From the NCBI RefSeq assembly GCF_009928485.1, contig NZ_JAABNP010000003.1:62001-126000 (forward strand): a stretch of 64,000 nucleotides of DNA, in the 5' to 3' direction. The notes under the pieces were generated by a model that saw only the letters and a program-made list of their open reading frames with translations, ran no database searches and was not told the origin of the DNA. Of the stretch, positions 1-9,238 are shown piece by piece (the stretch's first letter is position 1; each line of letters begins with the position of its first letter). The translations under genes and the position numbers were made by a program. The stretch is from Clostridium sp. C2-6-12. Its GTDB lineage: Bacteria > Bacillota > Clostridia > Clostridiales > Clostridiaceae.

Positions 1-1048
1 TAGGAACATCACCAAAATTAATACTTTCTAAATCATTCATTGCTGAATCAATTGCTATAATAGCACTATTTGATTTAGGAAGTGTTGCTAAATATATTAC
101 TATTTCTGCAAGAATTATTCTTGCTTCAGGAAATCCAACCTTTAATGCAAGCTCTATTCCCGAATTAACAACAGACAAGGCTGTAGGAAATGCAAGACCT
201 ATATCTTCAGCTGCAATAACTGATATTCTTCTAACTATGGCAGTTAAATTACCACCTTTAATCAATCTTGCAAGATAGTGAATTGCTGCATCTGGATCAC
301 TTCCCCTAATACTCTTTTGAAGAGCACTCAATAAATTATAAAATTCATCACCACTAGCATCAGCTCTCATATTAGATTGTTCTAGGCTTTCTATATATTC
401 TGTTGAAAGCTCTCTAATAGTTTTTACCTGAGAATTTATAGCTAACTCTAAAATATTATATGCTTTCCTATAATCTCCCTGAGATATTTCCCCAATATAT
501 TTAAGAGCTTCCTCAGAGTATTTAACTTCTATTCCTTCTTTTATCAGCTTCTCTATTGATCTTCTAAGACCTGTGATAATATCTTCTGTATTAAGCGGCT
601 TAAAAGAAAATATATTGCATCTGCTTATTATAGCTTTATGTATAACAAAATAAGGATTTTCGGTTGTACTAGCGATTAAAGTGATTCGTCCATCTTCAAT
701 AAATTCTAATAAAGCCTGTTGCTGCTTTTTATTAAAATGCTGAAGCTCATCGATATACAAAACCACTCCATTATAATTTAAAAGATTATCCATATTATTG
801 GTAATATCTTGAATATCTTTCACAGAAGCAACTGTTGCATTTAACTTATAAAATTTCTTATCTACATAATTAGCCATTATATTGGCTAAAGTAGTCTTTC
901 CTGTTCCTGGTGGACCATAAAATATACAATTGCAGATATTTTTGCTCTTTATTAAATTATATAGGGGTTTTCCTTCGCTTAAAATATGTTGTTGTCCCAC
1001 AAAATCTTTTAAATCACTTGGTCTCATTAAATCTGCTAATGGCCGCAT
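1..1048 (-). CDS. rarA: Replication-associated recombination protein A (AAA ATPase), 3' end cut off by the window
   Basis: RarA (MgsA) is a clamp-loader-like AAA+ ATPase that acts at stalled replication forks. The 349 residues visible show the family order. The N-terminus starts MRPLADLMRP, the Walker A GPPGTGKT is at about residues 45-52, a Walker B ending in IDE lies near 98-101 followed by the HFNKKQQ stretch, and an STTENP sensor motif comes next. The C-terminal part has the RGSDPDAA and AAEDIGLA stretches typical of the tetramerisation domain. The start ATG at 1046-1048 is preceded by GGGGGTGG at good spacing. The C-terminus lies outside the window, so length cannot be judged. No partner gene is visible on this side. 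The family assignment is secure from motifs. Confidence 0.93.
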   Translation of the reverse strand, partial: MRPLADLMRPSDLKDFVGQQHILSEGKPLYNLIKSKNICNCIFYGPPGTGKTTLANIMANYVDKKFYKLNATVASVKDIQDITNNMDNLLNYNGVVLYIDELQHFNKKQQQALLEFIEDGRITLIASTTENPYFVIHKAIISRCNIFSFKPLNTEDIITGLRRSIEKLIKEGIEVKYSEEALKYIGEISQGDYRKAYNILELAINSQVKTIRELSTEYIESLEQSNMRADASGDEFYNLLSALQKSIRGSDPDAAIHYLARLIKGGNLTAIVRRISVIAAEDIGLAFPTALSVVNSGIELALKVGFPEARIILAEIVIYLATLPKSNSAIIAIDSAMNDLESINFGDVP

Positions 1049-1066
1049 TTTCCACCCCCGTAGATC

Positions 1067-1098
1067 AATTAACAGTTAACAATTAACAGTTAACAATT
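1067..1098. repeat. Short GTTAAC-type tandem repeat
   Basis: Two tandem copies of the 14-mer aattaacagttaac plus a partial third lie directly upstream of rarA. Related sequence occurs at 9055-9084, 11246-11290 and 60331-60356. This is direct reading; no function is known to me. Confidence 0.7.
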
Positions 1099-1191
1099 AT
1101 TTTTGATTCGGCAAATCTCGTTATTATTTATTAATTTCTACTAAAAAACTAAGATTTATACCAAATATTATTATAACAGATATCTAAAAAT

Positions 1192-1234
1192 AAAAAAGCA
1201 GTAAGAACATAAAATATTCTCACTACTTTGCTTA
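1192..1234 (-). terminator. Rho-independent terminator after the ABC importer operon
   Basis: On the minus strand the arms AGTGAGAA and TTCTTACT are followed by TGCTTTTTTATTTT. It sits about 25 bases downstream of the ATPase stop, as expected for the end of the three-gene importer operon. Confidence 0.7.
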
Positions 1235-1257
1235 AATACTTAAATTTTTGTAACATT

Positions 1258-2052
1258 TTAACCAAATAAGGTTCTATCACTTAAAGCTTCTTCGCCATTT
1301 GCTCGTTCAAAAAGTCCAAGAAGCTTATTAGTATCAAGTCTTTCTTTTTCTTCACCTTGAATATCTGCTAAAATTTGACCTCTGTGCATCATGAAAAGTC
1401 TATTCCCATTTTCAAGAGCATGTTTAAGATTATGTGTAACCATAAGGGTTGTAATGCCACTATCCTTAACAATATTTCTAGTTATGTTCATGATTTTTTC
1501 TGAAGTTTTAGGGTCTAAGGCTGCAGTATGTTCATCAAGTAATAATAACTTTGGTCTAGACATTACTGCCATAAGTAAAGTTAAAGCTTGTCTTTGTCCA
1601 CCAGATAAAAGCAATACTTTATTATAAATTTTATCCTCTAATCCTAAATTGAGCTCACTAACCATTTCCTTATAATAATCTATTCTCTTTTTATTTATTC
1701 CAAAGCTAAGACCAAAGCTCTTTCCTTTATTATCTGCAAGAGCAATATTTTCTAAGATAGTCATATTAGGTGCAACTCCCATAGAAGGATTTTGATACAC
1801 TCTTCCAATAGATTTTGCTCTAACATGTTCTGGCTTATTAATAACTTCATCTCCATCTAATAATATGGAACCCGAATCTGCTGCTATTGTTCCTGATATC
1901 ATGTTTAATAAAGTTGATTTTCCTGCACCGTTTGAACCTATAATGCTTATATAATCCCCTTGATTAACTTCTAAGGATAATCTATCAAAAACTCGGTTTT
2001 CATTTATTGTATTAGGATTAAATACTTTGGACAGTTGTTGTACTTTTAACAT
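1258..2052 (-). CDS. ABC transporter ATP-binding protein (TrpXYZ-like importer)
   Basis: This is the 264-residue ATPase of a three-gene importer. It has Walker A GSNGAGKST (about 39-47), a Q-loop near VYQNP, the signature LSGGQRQ (about 149-155) and Walker B ending LLLLDEH (about 169-174). The histidine after DE is unusual, since most ABC proteins have DEP or DEA. I chose the ATG at 2050-2052 because AAGGTGGT stands 7 bases before it. A longer frame to 2103 would only extend further into the permease. As chosen, it still overlaps the permease end by 35 bases, which suggests translational coupling. It follows the permease and lipoprotein genes and ends in a terminator. The family of the lipoprotein suggests an amino acid or amino acid-like substrate; the exact substrate cannot be read from sequence. 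Confidence 0.88.
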   Translation of the reverse strand: MLKVQQLSKVFNPNTINENRVFDRLSLEVNQGDYISIIGSNGAGKSTLLNMISGTIAADSGSILLDGDEVINKPEHVRAKSIGRVYQNPSMGVAPNMTILENIALADNKGKSFGLSFGINKKRIDYYKEMVSELNLGLEDKIYNKVLLLSGGQRQALTLLMAVMSRPKLLLLDEHTAALDPKTSEKIMNITRNIVKDSGITTLMVTHNLKHALENGNRLFMMHRGQILADIQGEEKERLDTNKLLGLFERANGEEALSDRTLFG

Positions 2053-2914
2053 TTTCCGCACCACCTTCCACAAGTTTTTTCTTCTTGAATTTGAAAATTC
2101 CATTGTTAGAACATAGTGCTATAACTACAATTACTGCTGTCATTAATTTTAAGTCGTTAGCGTTTAATCCAAATTTTAATACAATGGCAATTGCTCCTTT
2201 ATAAATAACTGCTCCAAGTATAGACAATGTAGTTGCTTTTATAAAAGATACTCTTTCAAATAATGAGCTTCCTATGATTACTGCAGCAAGTCCCATTACA
2301 ACAGTACCTGTTCCCATTCCCACATCACTAAACCCTTGATATTGAGCTGTTAATGCTCCTGCCAATGCTGCTAGTGCATTACTTATAACAAGTCCTAATA
2401 TTTTTATTAAATCCTTGTTTACTCCAAGAGAGGATACAACTTGTTCATTATCTCCTACTGCCATAAGTAAAAAACCTGATTTTGTCTTCATATAAAGATC
2501 AAATAATATTTTTACAACTGCTAACATAACAATAATTATTATTATAGGTGTTGCTCCTTTAAATAAATTTGGAACATTAAATAACGGAACATTAGCTTTT
2601 CCCATTATTCTTAGATTAACTGAATATAATCCTATCATCATTAATATACCAGCCATCAAGTTATCAATTTTAAGCTTAACATGTAAAAAACCTGTTATTC
2701 CTCCAGCTATTCCTCCACCAATAGCTGCAGCCATAATGCTTATCCAAGGATTTATGCCTTGAACCAAAAGAGCAGCTGAAATAGCAGCTCCCATTGGGAA
2801 AGTTCCGTCAACTGACATATCTGGGAAATCCAATATTTTATATGTTATATAAACTGCAATTGCAACAAGAGAAAACAATAATCCTTGTTCTAAAATGTTT
2901 AATAAAACACCCAC
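2018..2914 (-). CDS. ABC transporter permease (BPD_transp_2/LivH-like)
   Basis: This 298-residue membrane protein has about eight predicted hydrophobic segments starting at residue 8. Glycine-rich helices such as AAAIGGGIAGG and the internal GLVISNALAALAG stretch are typical of the branched-chain/ribose-type permease superfamily. A DMSVDGTFPMGAA segment near residue 32 matches the permeases that pair with PF04392 substrate-binding lipoproteins, such as the pneumococcal tryptophan importer. Its stop overlaps the ATPase start region. Its first base coincides with the last base of the lipoprotein gene (position 2914), so the three genes form a tight operon. The substrate is uncertain. Confidence 0.88.
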   Translation of the reverse strand: MGVLLNILEQGLLFSLVAIAVYITYKILDFPDMSVDGTFPMGAAISAALLVQGINPWISIMAAAIGGGIAGGITGFLHVKLKIDNLMAGILMMIGLYSVNLRIMGKANVPLFNVPNLFKGATPIIIIIVMLAVVKILFDLYMKTKSGFLLMAVGDNEQVVSSLGVNKDLIKILGLVISNALAALAGALTAQYQGFSDVGMGTGTVVMGLAAVIIGSSLFERVSFIKATTLSILGAVIYKGAIAIVLKFGLNANDLKLMTAVIVVIALCSNNGIFKFKKKKLVEGGAENVKSTTTVQSI

Positions 2915-3930
2915 TAGTTAACGCCCCCAGTTACTTTCTTACTGCTTGCTTCTATATCTGCTGGAATTGTAATGTTCAATTTCTTTGCAACATCGGTATT
3001 TATTGTAAAAGTCATATCACTTAATGTAGTAATTTCAACTTCTGAAGGTTTCTTTCCTGATAATACTTCTGCCGCTTTTAAACCAGCTTCTTTCCCTAAT
3101 TTATAGTAATCTATACCTATAGATGCAAGTCCACCTTTTGTTACAACAGCATCTTCTGCACCGATTATAGGAATATTTTTATCTACACAAAGCTTACCTA
3201 CTAATGCATATCCTGAAGCCACTGTGTTATCAGTTGGTGTATACAATACATCTATTTGACCTAAAGCACTTGCTAAATTTTGATTTATTTCATTAACATT
3301 GGTAACACCAATTTCTTTTACAGCTAGTCCTTGTTTTTCAGCTGCAGCTTTAAGTTCATTTACTTGTACAACCGAATTTGTTTCAGATGTATTATAAATT
3401 ACTCCAACAGTTTTTGCATTTGGAAGTAATTTCTTTAACAAATCAATTTGTTTATCTACTGGCACCTTGTCAGATGTCCCAGTTACATTAGTCCCAGAAC
3501 TCTTCCAATCTTTTGCTACTTCTGCTTTTACTGGATCTGTTACAGCTGTAAATATTATTGGAATATCTTTTGTTGAATTATATGCTGCTTGAACTGCTGG
3601 TGTAGCTATTGCAAAAATCAAATCTTTTTTTGCATCTACAAACTGCTTAGCAATAGTTTGTGCATTAGCTTGTTCACCTTGAGCATTTTGTTGTTCAATT
3701 TTAATATTTTTTCCATCTTCAAAACCTTTTTCTTTTAGTGCATCGACAAAACCTTTATTTGCTGCATCTAAAGCATCATGTTGAACTATTTGAACAACTC
3801 CAATATTCTTCACTTCTGATGAAGTAGCCGCTCCTTTATTAGAATCTGCCGCACTATTCCCGCATCCTGCAAGAACTCCACCAATTAATACTGTACATAA
3901 CAGCATCGATAATTTTCTTTTTCCTACCAT
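2914..3930 (-). CDS. ABC transporter substrate-binding lipoprotein (PF04392 family)
   Basis: This is a 338-residue secreted lipoprotein. The signal peptide ends in a lipobox L-A-G-C with Cys23 as the lipidation site, followed by a Ser/Asn/Ala/Gly-rich tether. The mature part has the two-lobe architecture of the ABC_sub_bind family, with IGVVQIVQHDALD near the start, KDLIFAIATPAVQAA, PIIFTAVTDPV, and GVIYNTSETNSVVQ at the second lobe. Homologues bind tryptophan or other hydrophobic amino acids in streptococci; that substrate is inference here. The start ATG has AGGAGG 6-7 bases upstream. It is first in its operon, with a consensus-like promoter about 140 bases upstream. Confidence 0.9.
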   Translation of the reverse strand: MVGKRKLSMLLCTVLIGGVLAGCGNSAADSNKGAATSSEVKNIGVVQIVQHDALDAANKGFVDALKEKGFEDGKNIKIEQQNAQGEQANAQTIAKQFVDAKKDLIFAIATPAVQAAYNSTKDIPIIFTAVTDPVKAEVAKDWKSSGTNVTGTSDKVPVDKQIDLLKKLLPNAKTVGVIYNTSETNSVVQVNELKAAAEKQGLAVKEIGVTNVNEINQNLASALGQIDVLYTPTDNTVASGYALVGKLCVDKNIPIIGAEDAVVTKGGLASIGIDYYKLGKEAGLKAAEVLSGKKPSEVEITTLSDMTFTINTDVAKKLNITIPADIEASSKKVTGGVN

Positions 3931-4070
3931 ATTTCCATCCTCCTACTGATTTATTACCAATTTCCTACTATACTTCTAACCTTAAACTCAAAAATACTCT
4001 CATAAATATATAGCCATATTTATGATAAATATTCAAATAAATTGATAATAATTTATAAATCTTTTAAGAT

Positions 4071-4110
4071 ATAATATCATAATTTAATATAGTTGTAAAG
4101 TTCACGAACT
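4071..4110 (-). promoter_or_regulatory. Promoter with palindrome for the ABC importer operon
   Basis: On the minus strand TTTACA (4094-4099) and TATTAT (4071-4076) are separated by 17 bases. A 12-base inverted repeat, AGTTC-AC-GAACT at 4099-4110, abuts the -35 and may be an operator. The rest of the 3931-4489 gap is AT-rich leader without a T-box or a riboswitch I recognise, plus the structured element at 4325-4417. Confidence 0.5.
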
Positions 4111-4324
4111 CTTACTTTGATGATTATTTAGTTTTTTAGTATAAAAATTATATATCTTTTCCAAAAATTAGAATTAAAGTTTCTTTTTAATTTTTCCTTC
4201 GTTTATTTCTAATAAAAACCAACATTATATTGCTAAAATTCTCTAACGAATCTACAAAATATATGAAAATCTCTACATTTAATATATATTTAATTAAGCT
4301 TTAAATTTGTAATTAAGAATTTAT

Positions 4325-4417
4325 ACTAAAAATAGGGTGTCACACATAGAAACTTCACTATACTTATTTTAGAATCAAAACTTCTAATACAGCCAAATTT
4401 CTTAATATAACACCCTT
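4325..4417 (-). terminator. Branched terminator-like RNA structure after the HutP-like gene
   Basis: Nested arms can be read: an outer AGGGTGT (4334-4340) with ACACCCT (4410-4416), a middle AGAAACTT (4348-4355) with AAATTTCT (4395-4402), and an inner AGAA/TTCT pair. On the minus strand the outer stem is followed by TATTTTTAG. It lies about 75 bases downstream of the HutP-like stop and upstream of the importer promoter. It could be a plain terminator or a regulated one. Confidence 0.45.
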
Positions 4418-4489
4418 GTAATTTTCTATTTATTTATATTTTCTGAGAAGTGTGTAGTTTTTCCTGTCTCCCCCTTAATTCATAACTGA

Positions 4490-4903
4490 TTATATAGGTA
4501 ATGCCCTATGTCCTATTCCAATAACCACTTCATCCAAATGTAATAATCCTATACTTAAAAATATGCATACTGATATATGCTCTCCACCTCTAGCTATGCC
4601 TATTTTCCCACCAACATTTAACCCATTTGCTCTATTTGAAATTTGAATTATAGCATCTCTAGTTGCTCCTATAACTGCTCCTTCATGAAGATGTTCTTCT
4701 CTTATAAGCTGATTTCTTTTTGCTGCAACTAATGCACTTTCTAATATTTTAGAGATAGAAGAATTAATATTGCCTCCAATATTTACTGCTGTAACCTTTA
4801 TGCCTTGTTCATTATAGTATCTTTTTAATTCGTCTTCTTCACTTCTGTTACAAATAGCCATTTTAGTTGCAATCTTAGCTATTTTTGTACTATTACTCTC
4901 CAT
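4490..4903 (-). CDS. HutP-like RNA-binding antiterminator family protein
   Basis: This 137-residue protein resembles the HutP family. HutP is a hexameric, histidine- and Mg-dependent RNA-binding antiterminator of the Bacillus hut operon. Supporting features are the overall length (Bacillus HutP is about 148), an N-terminal helical part, the central GKIGIARGGEHISVCIF strand region, and the C-terminal histidine-bearing GLLH...VIGIGH segment. That segment aligns with the Bacillus GLEH...GVGINH metal-ligand region. The central histidines are less clearly conserved. I chose the ATG at 4901-4903, which has GGAGGTG seven bases upstream, rather than a longer frame to 4936. No hut genes are visible in the window. 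It stands alone between the fatty-acid operon terminator and a structured element. Its target is unknown. Confidence 0.72.
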   Translation of the reverse strand: MESNSTKIAKIATKMAICNRSEEDELKRYYNEQGIKVTAVNIGGNINSSISKILESALVAAKRNQLIREEHLHEGAVIGATRDAIIQISNRANGLNVGGKIGIARGGEHISVCIFLSIGLLHLDEVVIGIGHRALPI

Positions 4904-4965
4904 AAATGAACACCTCCACTTTACTTCATAAAACATTATATCATATTAACTTTTTATTAAAAACC

Positions 4966-5013
4966 CAAAGAAAAAGACATAGAATTTAAGTTACGATCTC
5001 AAATCCTATATCT
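4966..5013 (-). terminator. Terminator of the fatty-acid operon
   Basis: On the minus strand the 13-base arms AGATATAGGATTT and AAATTCTATGTCT (two G-U type pairs) enclose a 13-base loop and are followed by TTTTTCTTT. It lies about 30 bases after the accA stop. Confidence 0.85.
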
Positions 5014-5044
5014 ATTATTATAATATATATTCAAATATTCCTTA

Positions 5045-5863
5045 TTAATAAAAATTGCCCATAGCTCTAAATTTATTATATCTTTCATAAACTAAGGTTT
5101 CTAAATCTTTTCCTCTAAGTTCTATGAGCGTATCTAAAATTGTCTTTTTAATAGCTTCAACTACTTTATCTGGATTTTTGTGAGCTCCACCTCTAGGTTC
5201 TTTTATTTCATCATCTATTATATTAAATTCTTTTAAATCCTTAGCCGTAATTTTCATTACTGTTGCAGCTTCTTTTGCACGGCTGGCATCTTTCCATAAT
5301 ATTGATGCAAAGCCTTCTGGTGTAAGAATAGAATATACAGAATGCTCTAGCATAAAGATTCTGTCTGCTACTGCTAAAGCTAATGCTCCTCCACTACCAC
5401 CTTCACCTGTAATTATTGAAATTATAGGAGTCTTTAATCTGCTTAATTCAAAAAGGTTATTTGCAATTGCTTGACCTTGACCTCTTTCCTCTGCGCCCAT
5501 GCCAGGAAATGCTCCTGGTGTATCTACAAAGCAAATTACAGGTCTTTTAAATTTTTCTGCTTGCTTCATAAGCCTTAAAGCTTTTCTATAACCTTCTGGA
5601 TTTGGCATTCCAAAATTTCTTTCTATATTTTCTGCTGTGTTTGAACCTTTTGTTATTGCAATAACTGTAACATTAATATCATTAATAGAAGCTATTCCAC
5701 CAATTATAGATTTATCGTCGCCAAAACTTCTATCTCCATGAAATTCTATGAAGTCTTTGAACAAATTCTCTATATAATATTTTCCTGTAGGTCTATCCTT
5801 ATGCCTTGCAATTTCTACACTTTCCCATGGTGTTACATTCATTTTAATAAAATCTTTATCCAT
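5045..5863 (-). CDS. accA: Acetyl-CoA carboxylase carboxyltransferase subunit alpha
   Basis: AccA pairs with AccD to transfer the carboxyl group from carboxybiotin to acetyl-CoA, giving malonyl-CoA in the cytosol. The 272-residue protein has the crotonase-type core. It contains an [14 protein letters not shown] stretch near residue 84, [11 protein letters not shown], the [10 protein letters not shown] helix, the oxyanion-forming [12 protein letters not shown] and a [15 protein letters not shown] segment. It is shorter than the E. coli protein (about 319) because the N-terminal extension is reduced, as is common in Firmicutes. GAGTGAGGAATT precedes the ATG. It overlaps accD by 8 bases and is the last gene of the operon. 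Confidence 0.95.
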   Translation of the reverse strand: MDKDFIKMNVTPWESVEIARHKDRPTGKYYIENLFKDFIEFHGDRSFGDDKSIIGGIASINDINVTVIAITKGSNTAENIERNFGMPNPEGYRKALRLMKQAEKFKRPVICFVDTPGAFPGMGAEERGQGQAIANNLFELSRLKTPIISIITGEGGSGGALALAVADRIFMLEHSVYSILTPEGFASILWKDASRAKEAATVMKITAKDLKEFNIIDDEIKEPRGGAHKNPDKVVEAIKKTILDTLIELRGKDLETLVYERYNKFRAMGNFY

Positions 5864-6731
5864 AATTCCTCACTCCATGTAAAATAAGAATTTTATATAT
5901 ACATGCTCTCATGTTCTTTCTTTCAACAATTGCATCTACAAAACCTTTTTCAAGTAAAAACTCAGCTTTTTGGAAATCATCCGGAAGACTTTCTTTGATA
6001 GTATTTTCAATTACTCTTCTTCCAGCAAAGCCAACTAAAGCATCTGGTTCACTTAAAATGATGTCCCCTTCCATAGCAAAGCTTGCAGTAACTCCTCCAG
6101 TTGTTGGATCTGTAAGTATTGAAATATATAAAAGTCCTGCTTCATCATGTCTTGCAAGAGCTGCACTTACTTTAGCCATTTGCATAAGTGAAAAGATTCC
6201 TTCTTGCATTCTAGCTCCGCCTGAGCATGTAAATATTATTACTGGAAGTTTATTTTCTGTAGCATATTCTATTAGTCTTGTTATCTTTTCACCAACTACA
6301 GTTCCCATGCTTCCCATCATAAAGAAACTGTCCATAATAGCACAGGCAACTTCAATCCCATTTATTTGCCCAAGACCAGTAACAACAGCTTCAGAACTAT
6401 CTGTTTTTGATTTTCCACTTTTTAATTTTTCTTCATAGCCTTCAAACTTAAGTGGATTAGTAGTCTTAAAATCCTTCCACATTTCTTTAAATGTGTGCTT
6501 ATCAAAAAGAATGTCAATTCTTTCTTTTGCATTTATTCTAAAATGATGACCACAAGACGTACATACATATTTTGAGTTTTCTAAATCTTCAGCATAAATC
6601 ATTCCATTACACTTATCACATTTAGTCCACATACCTGAAGGTATATTCGGTTTTTCTTCCTCAACAGTTTTCTTAATTGCTCCTGGTTTAACAGTTGCAT
6701 ATTGTCTTTTTACAAATAAATCCTTAAGCAT
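5856..6731 (-). CDS. accD: Acetyl-CoA carboxylase carboxyltransferase subunit beta
   Basis: AccD is the zinc-ribbon half of the carboxyltransferase. The 291-residue protein carries a C4 zinc finger with Cys38, Cys41, Cys57 and Cys60 (CDKC and CTSC pairs). The acetyl-CoA-binding core follows, with [14 protein letters not shown] and [10 protein letters not shown] motifs and [12 protein letters not shown]. The start overlaps the accC stop by 8 bases and its end overlaps accA, so accC-accD-accA are translationally linked. Length matches the family (about 280-300). Confidence 0.96.
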   Translation of the reverse strand: MLKDLFVKRQYATVKPGAIKKTVEEEKPNIPSGMWTKCDKCNGMIYAEDLENSKYVCTSCGHHFRINAKERIDILFDKHTFKEMWKDFKTTNPLKFEGYEEKLKSGKSKTDSSEAVVTGLGQINGIEVACAIMDSFFMMGSMGTVVGEKITRLIEYATENKLPVIIFTCSGGARMQEGIFSLMQMAKVSAALARHDEAGLLYISILTDPTTGGVTASFAMEGDIILSEPDALVGFAGRRVIENTIKESLPDDFQKAEFLLEKGFVDAIVERKNMRACIYKILILHGVRNYG

Positions 6732-8076
6732 CCTTCTTCACCATCTTTTCTGATAAAAATGAAGTGTCATAATCCCCTTCTAAGAATTCTTTACTATCAA
6801 GAATAGCAAGCTCAAAATTAATATTAGTTTTCACTCCGCCAACTGCAAATTCAGCTAATGCTCTACGCATTTTTACAATTGCTTCATTTCTATTCTCTCC
6901 AAAAGTAATAACCTTAGCTATCATCGAATCATAACAGTGAGGTATTTTATATCCACAATATATCGCTGAGTCTACTCTTACTCCCATTCCACCTGGAACG
7001 CACAATTCATCTATAGTTCCTGGACATGGTCTGAAATCATGATCCGGGTCTTCTGCATTAACTCTACACTCTATAGCATGACCTTTAAGTTTTATATCTT
7101 CTTGAGAATATCTTAGTTTTTCTCCCCAAGCTATTTTTATTTGCTCTTTTACTAAATCTACTCCAGTTATCATTTCAGTAATTGGATGTTCTACTTGAAT
7201 TCTCGTATTCATTTCCATAAAATAAAAATTATTATCTTTATCAAACAAAAATTCTATAGTTCCTGCATTTTTGTAATCTACAGCAAGTGCAGCTCTTTTT
7301 GCTGCTTCTCCCATTTTAGCACGTAATTCTTCATCTAGCACATTAGATGGGGCTTCTTCAAGAACCTTTTGATTCTTTCTTTGCATTGAACATTCTCTTT
7401 CACCTAAATGAATTACATTTCCATATTCATCAGCTAATATTTGAAATTCAATATGCTTTGGTTTTTGAACGAACTTTTCTAAATATAATGTATCATCTCC
7501 AAAACAAGCTTTTGCTTCTGCCTTAGCTGTTTTAAAGCCCATTAGGAATTCTTCATCATTATTAGCAATTCTTATTCCTTTACCACCGCCGCCTGCTGCT
7601 GCTTTTATCATTACAGGGTATCCTATTTCTTTTCCAAGTTCTAAAGCATGTGTTTCATCTTTTATTGTACCTTCATATCCTGGTACAACAGGTACATTAG
7701 AAGATTTCATAATTTCCCTTGCTTTTGCTTTATTCCCTATCCATTCAATAGTTTGGTAATCAGGTCCAATAAACTTTATGTTACATTGTTTACACATCTT
7801 TGCAAATCGTGGATTTTCAGATAAAAATCCAAAGCCAGGATGTATTGCATCCGCACCTGTTAAAACACATGCACTTAAAATATTAGTTATATTTAAATAA
7901 CTGTCTTTAGGCATTGCAGGTCCAATACATACAGCTTCATCTGCTAGCTGCGTATGAAGCGCTTCTCTATCTGCTTCTGAATAAACAGCAACTGTACTTA
8001 TTCCCATTTCTCTGCATGCTCTTATTATTCTAACTGCAATTTCGCCTCTATTGGCAATTAGTACTTTCTTAAACAT
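6724..8076 (-). CDS. accC: Biotin carboxylase subunit of acetyl-CoA carboxylase
   Basis: AccC uses ATP and bicarbonate to carboxylate biotin on AccB. The 450-residue protein begins [17 protein letters not shown], has the glycine-rich ATP-grasp loop [12 protein letters not shown] near residue 160, [12 protein letters not shown], and the C-terminal [13 protein letters not shown] catalytic segment. I chose the ATG at 8074-8076 because AGGTGAT lies a few bases upstream. An in-frame GTG at 8085 directly after the fabZ stop is less convincing. It lies between fabZ and accD in the same transcript. Confidence 0.96.
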   Translation of the reverse strand: MFKKVLIANRGEIAVRIIRACREMGISTVAVYSEADREALHTQLADEAVCIGPAMPKDSYLNITNILSACVLTGADAIHPGFGFLSENPRFAKMCKQCNIKFIGPDYQTIEWIGNKAKAREIMKSSNVPVVPGYEGTIKDETHALELGKEIGYPVMIKAAAGGGGKGIRIANNDEEFLMGFKTAKAEAKACFGDDTLYLEKFVQKPKHIEFQILADEYGNVIHLGERECSMQRKNQKVLEEAPSNVLDEELRAKMGEAAKRAALAVDYKNAGTIEFLFDKDNNFYFMEMNTRIQVEHPITEMITGVDLVKEQIKIAWGEKLRYSQEDIKLKGHAIECRVNAEDPDHDFRPCPGTIDELCVPGGMGVRVDSAIYCGYKIPHCYDSMIAKVITFGENRNEAIVKMRRALAEFAVGGVKTNINFELAILDSKEFLEGDYDTSFLSEKMVKKDA

Positions 8077-8085
8077 TCTTATCAC

Positions 8086-8514
8086 CTATCCTATAGCAAA
8101 AAGTATTTCTGCTTCACAAACTGTCTTTCCATCAACTGATGCAATTCCTTTACCTATACCTATAGGTCCTTTAATTTTTATGATTTCACAATATAAATCC
8201 AATCTATCTCCAGGTACCACTTTGTTTTTAAATCTTACTTTATTAGTTCCTGCAAATAAAGGAGTTTTACCTTTATATTTTTCCATTGAAAGAATAGCAA
8301 CTGCACCTGCTTGAGCTAAAGCTTCAATTTGTAATACTCCTGGCATAATTGGTTCATTTGGATAATGGCCTTGAAAATATGCTTCATTAGCAGAAACATT
8401 TTTATATCCTTTTACAAACAACTTTTCTTCTATATCCATTTCAACAACTCTATCTATTAATAACATAGGATATCTATGAGGTATAATTTCCTTTATTTCA
8501 TTAATATTAAGCAC
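8086..8514 (-). CDS. fabZ: 3-hydroxyacyl-ACP dehydratase FabZ
   Basis: FabZ removes water from 3-hydroxyacyl-ACP to give trans-2-enoyl-ACP in each elongation cycle. The 142-residue hot-dog fold protein has the family start [17 protein letters not shown] and the active-site stretch [22 protein letters not shown], with the catalytic His in GHYP and Glu in IEA. Length is standard. Four bases separate it from accB, and accC follows directly. No fabA or fabM homologue is seen in the window, so the route to unsaturated chains is not encoded here. Confidence 0.96.
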   Translation of the reverse strand: MLNINEIKEIIPHRYPMLLIDRVVEMDIEEKLFVKGYKNVSANEAYFQGHYPNEPIMPGVLQIEALAQAGAVAILSMEKYKGKTPLFAGTNKVRFKNKVVPGDRLDLYCEIIKIKGPIGIGKGIASVDGKTVCEAEILFAIG

Positions 8515-8518
8515 TACC

Positions 8519-9034
8519 CTATTCCCCCTTAATTTTAAACAACGGCTGACCGTATTCTACCATATCTCCATCTTTAGCTAAACATTCCACAACTGTTCCA
8601 CTATATTCACTTTCAATTTCATTCATAAGCTTCATTGCTTCAATTATACAAACAACTTTGCCTTTAGAAACTGTTCCACCAACTTCTAAAAAGGCAGGAC
8701 TTTCCGGCGATGCTGAAGAATAGAATGTTCCAACCATAGGTGATGTTATAATACTTAAACTTGCATCATCTATTGATGCTTCTTTTTCAATTTTTGTTTC
8801 TTCTACTGAGTAAACTTCTGACTTTTCTACTGAATTAACAGGAACAACTATATTACTAGTATTAACTGAACTTGTTGCAGTGGCATTATTTAGCTTTCCC
8901 GAATTATTGTCAATTACTCCTCTATTTAATGATTTATCCATCTTAATATGATCATTTCCAGTTTCAAGCTCAAAAAAAGCTAAACTTGAAGAATCAACTA
9001 ACTTAATAAGTTCTTTAATCTTTTCAAAATCCAT
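8519..9034 (-). CDS. accB: Biotin carboxyl carrier protein
   Basis: AccB carries the biotin shuttled between AccC and AccA/AccD. The 171-residue protein has an N-terminal helical domain, a low-complexity Ser/Asn/Val/Thr/Glu linker at about residues 35-85, and the C-terminal biotinyl domain with the canonical EAMKLMNE motif (biotinylated Lys near 135). The start has AAGGGGAG upstream. A 204-base gap containing repeats separates it from fabF. Confidence 0.96.
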   Translation of the reverse strand: MDFEKIKELIKLVDSSSLAFFELETGNDHIKMDKSLNRGVIDNNSGKLNNATATSSVNTSNIVVPVNSVEKSEVYSVEETKIEKEASIDDASLSIITSPMVGTFYSSASPESPAFLEVGGTVSKGKVVCIIEAMKLMNEIESEYSGTVVECLAKDGDMVEYGQPLFKIKGE

Positions 9035-9054
9035 AATAAAACTCCCCTTTAATT

Positions 9055-9084
9055 CAATTAACAGTTAACAGTGCACAATTAACA
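9055..9084. repeat. GTTAAC-type repeat in the accB-fabF gap
   Basis: It reads caattaacagttaacagt then cacaattaac and is close to the repeat at 1067-1098. It lies immediately upstream of accB. Confidence 0.6.
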
Positions 9085-9104
9085 TTTTATAAACAAAGCC
9101 CATA

Positions 9105-9146
9105 GGAAAAGTTCTGCTAACAAAATACTTTGAGCATAACTTTTCC
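9105..9146. repeat. GGAAAAGTT hairpin element in the accB-fabF gap
   Basis: Arms GGAAAAGTT (9105-9113) and AACTTTTCC (9138-9146) are perfect, and an inner TGCT/AGCA pair extends the stem. A related hairpin with the same GGAAAAGTTCT arm is at 28446-28500, and a decayed relative lies at about 23741-23780. It has no run of Us directly after it, so it is not an obvious terminator. Confidence 0.6.
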
Positions 9147-9238
9147 GTAGGAATTTGAATAAATATATTACATTTCTGAAATACTTTTAAAATTTCCACA
9201 TTAACTATCAACTTTTAGCTATTACTTCTTAACTGATT

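Noticed and set aside
5911..6438. Long + strand open frame over accD
   Set aside because: It is a mirror frame of a highly conserved gene on the other strand with no ribosome site.
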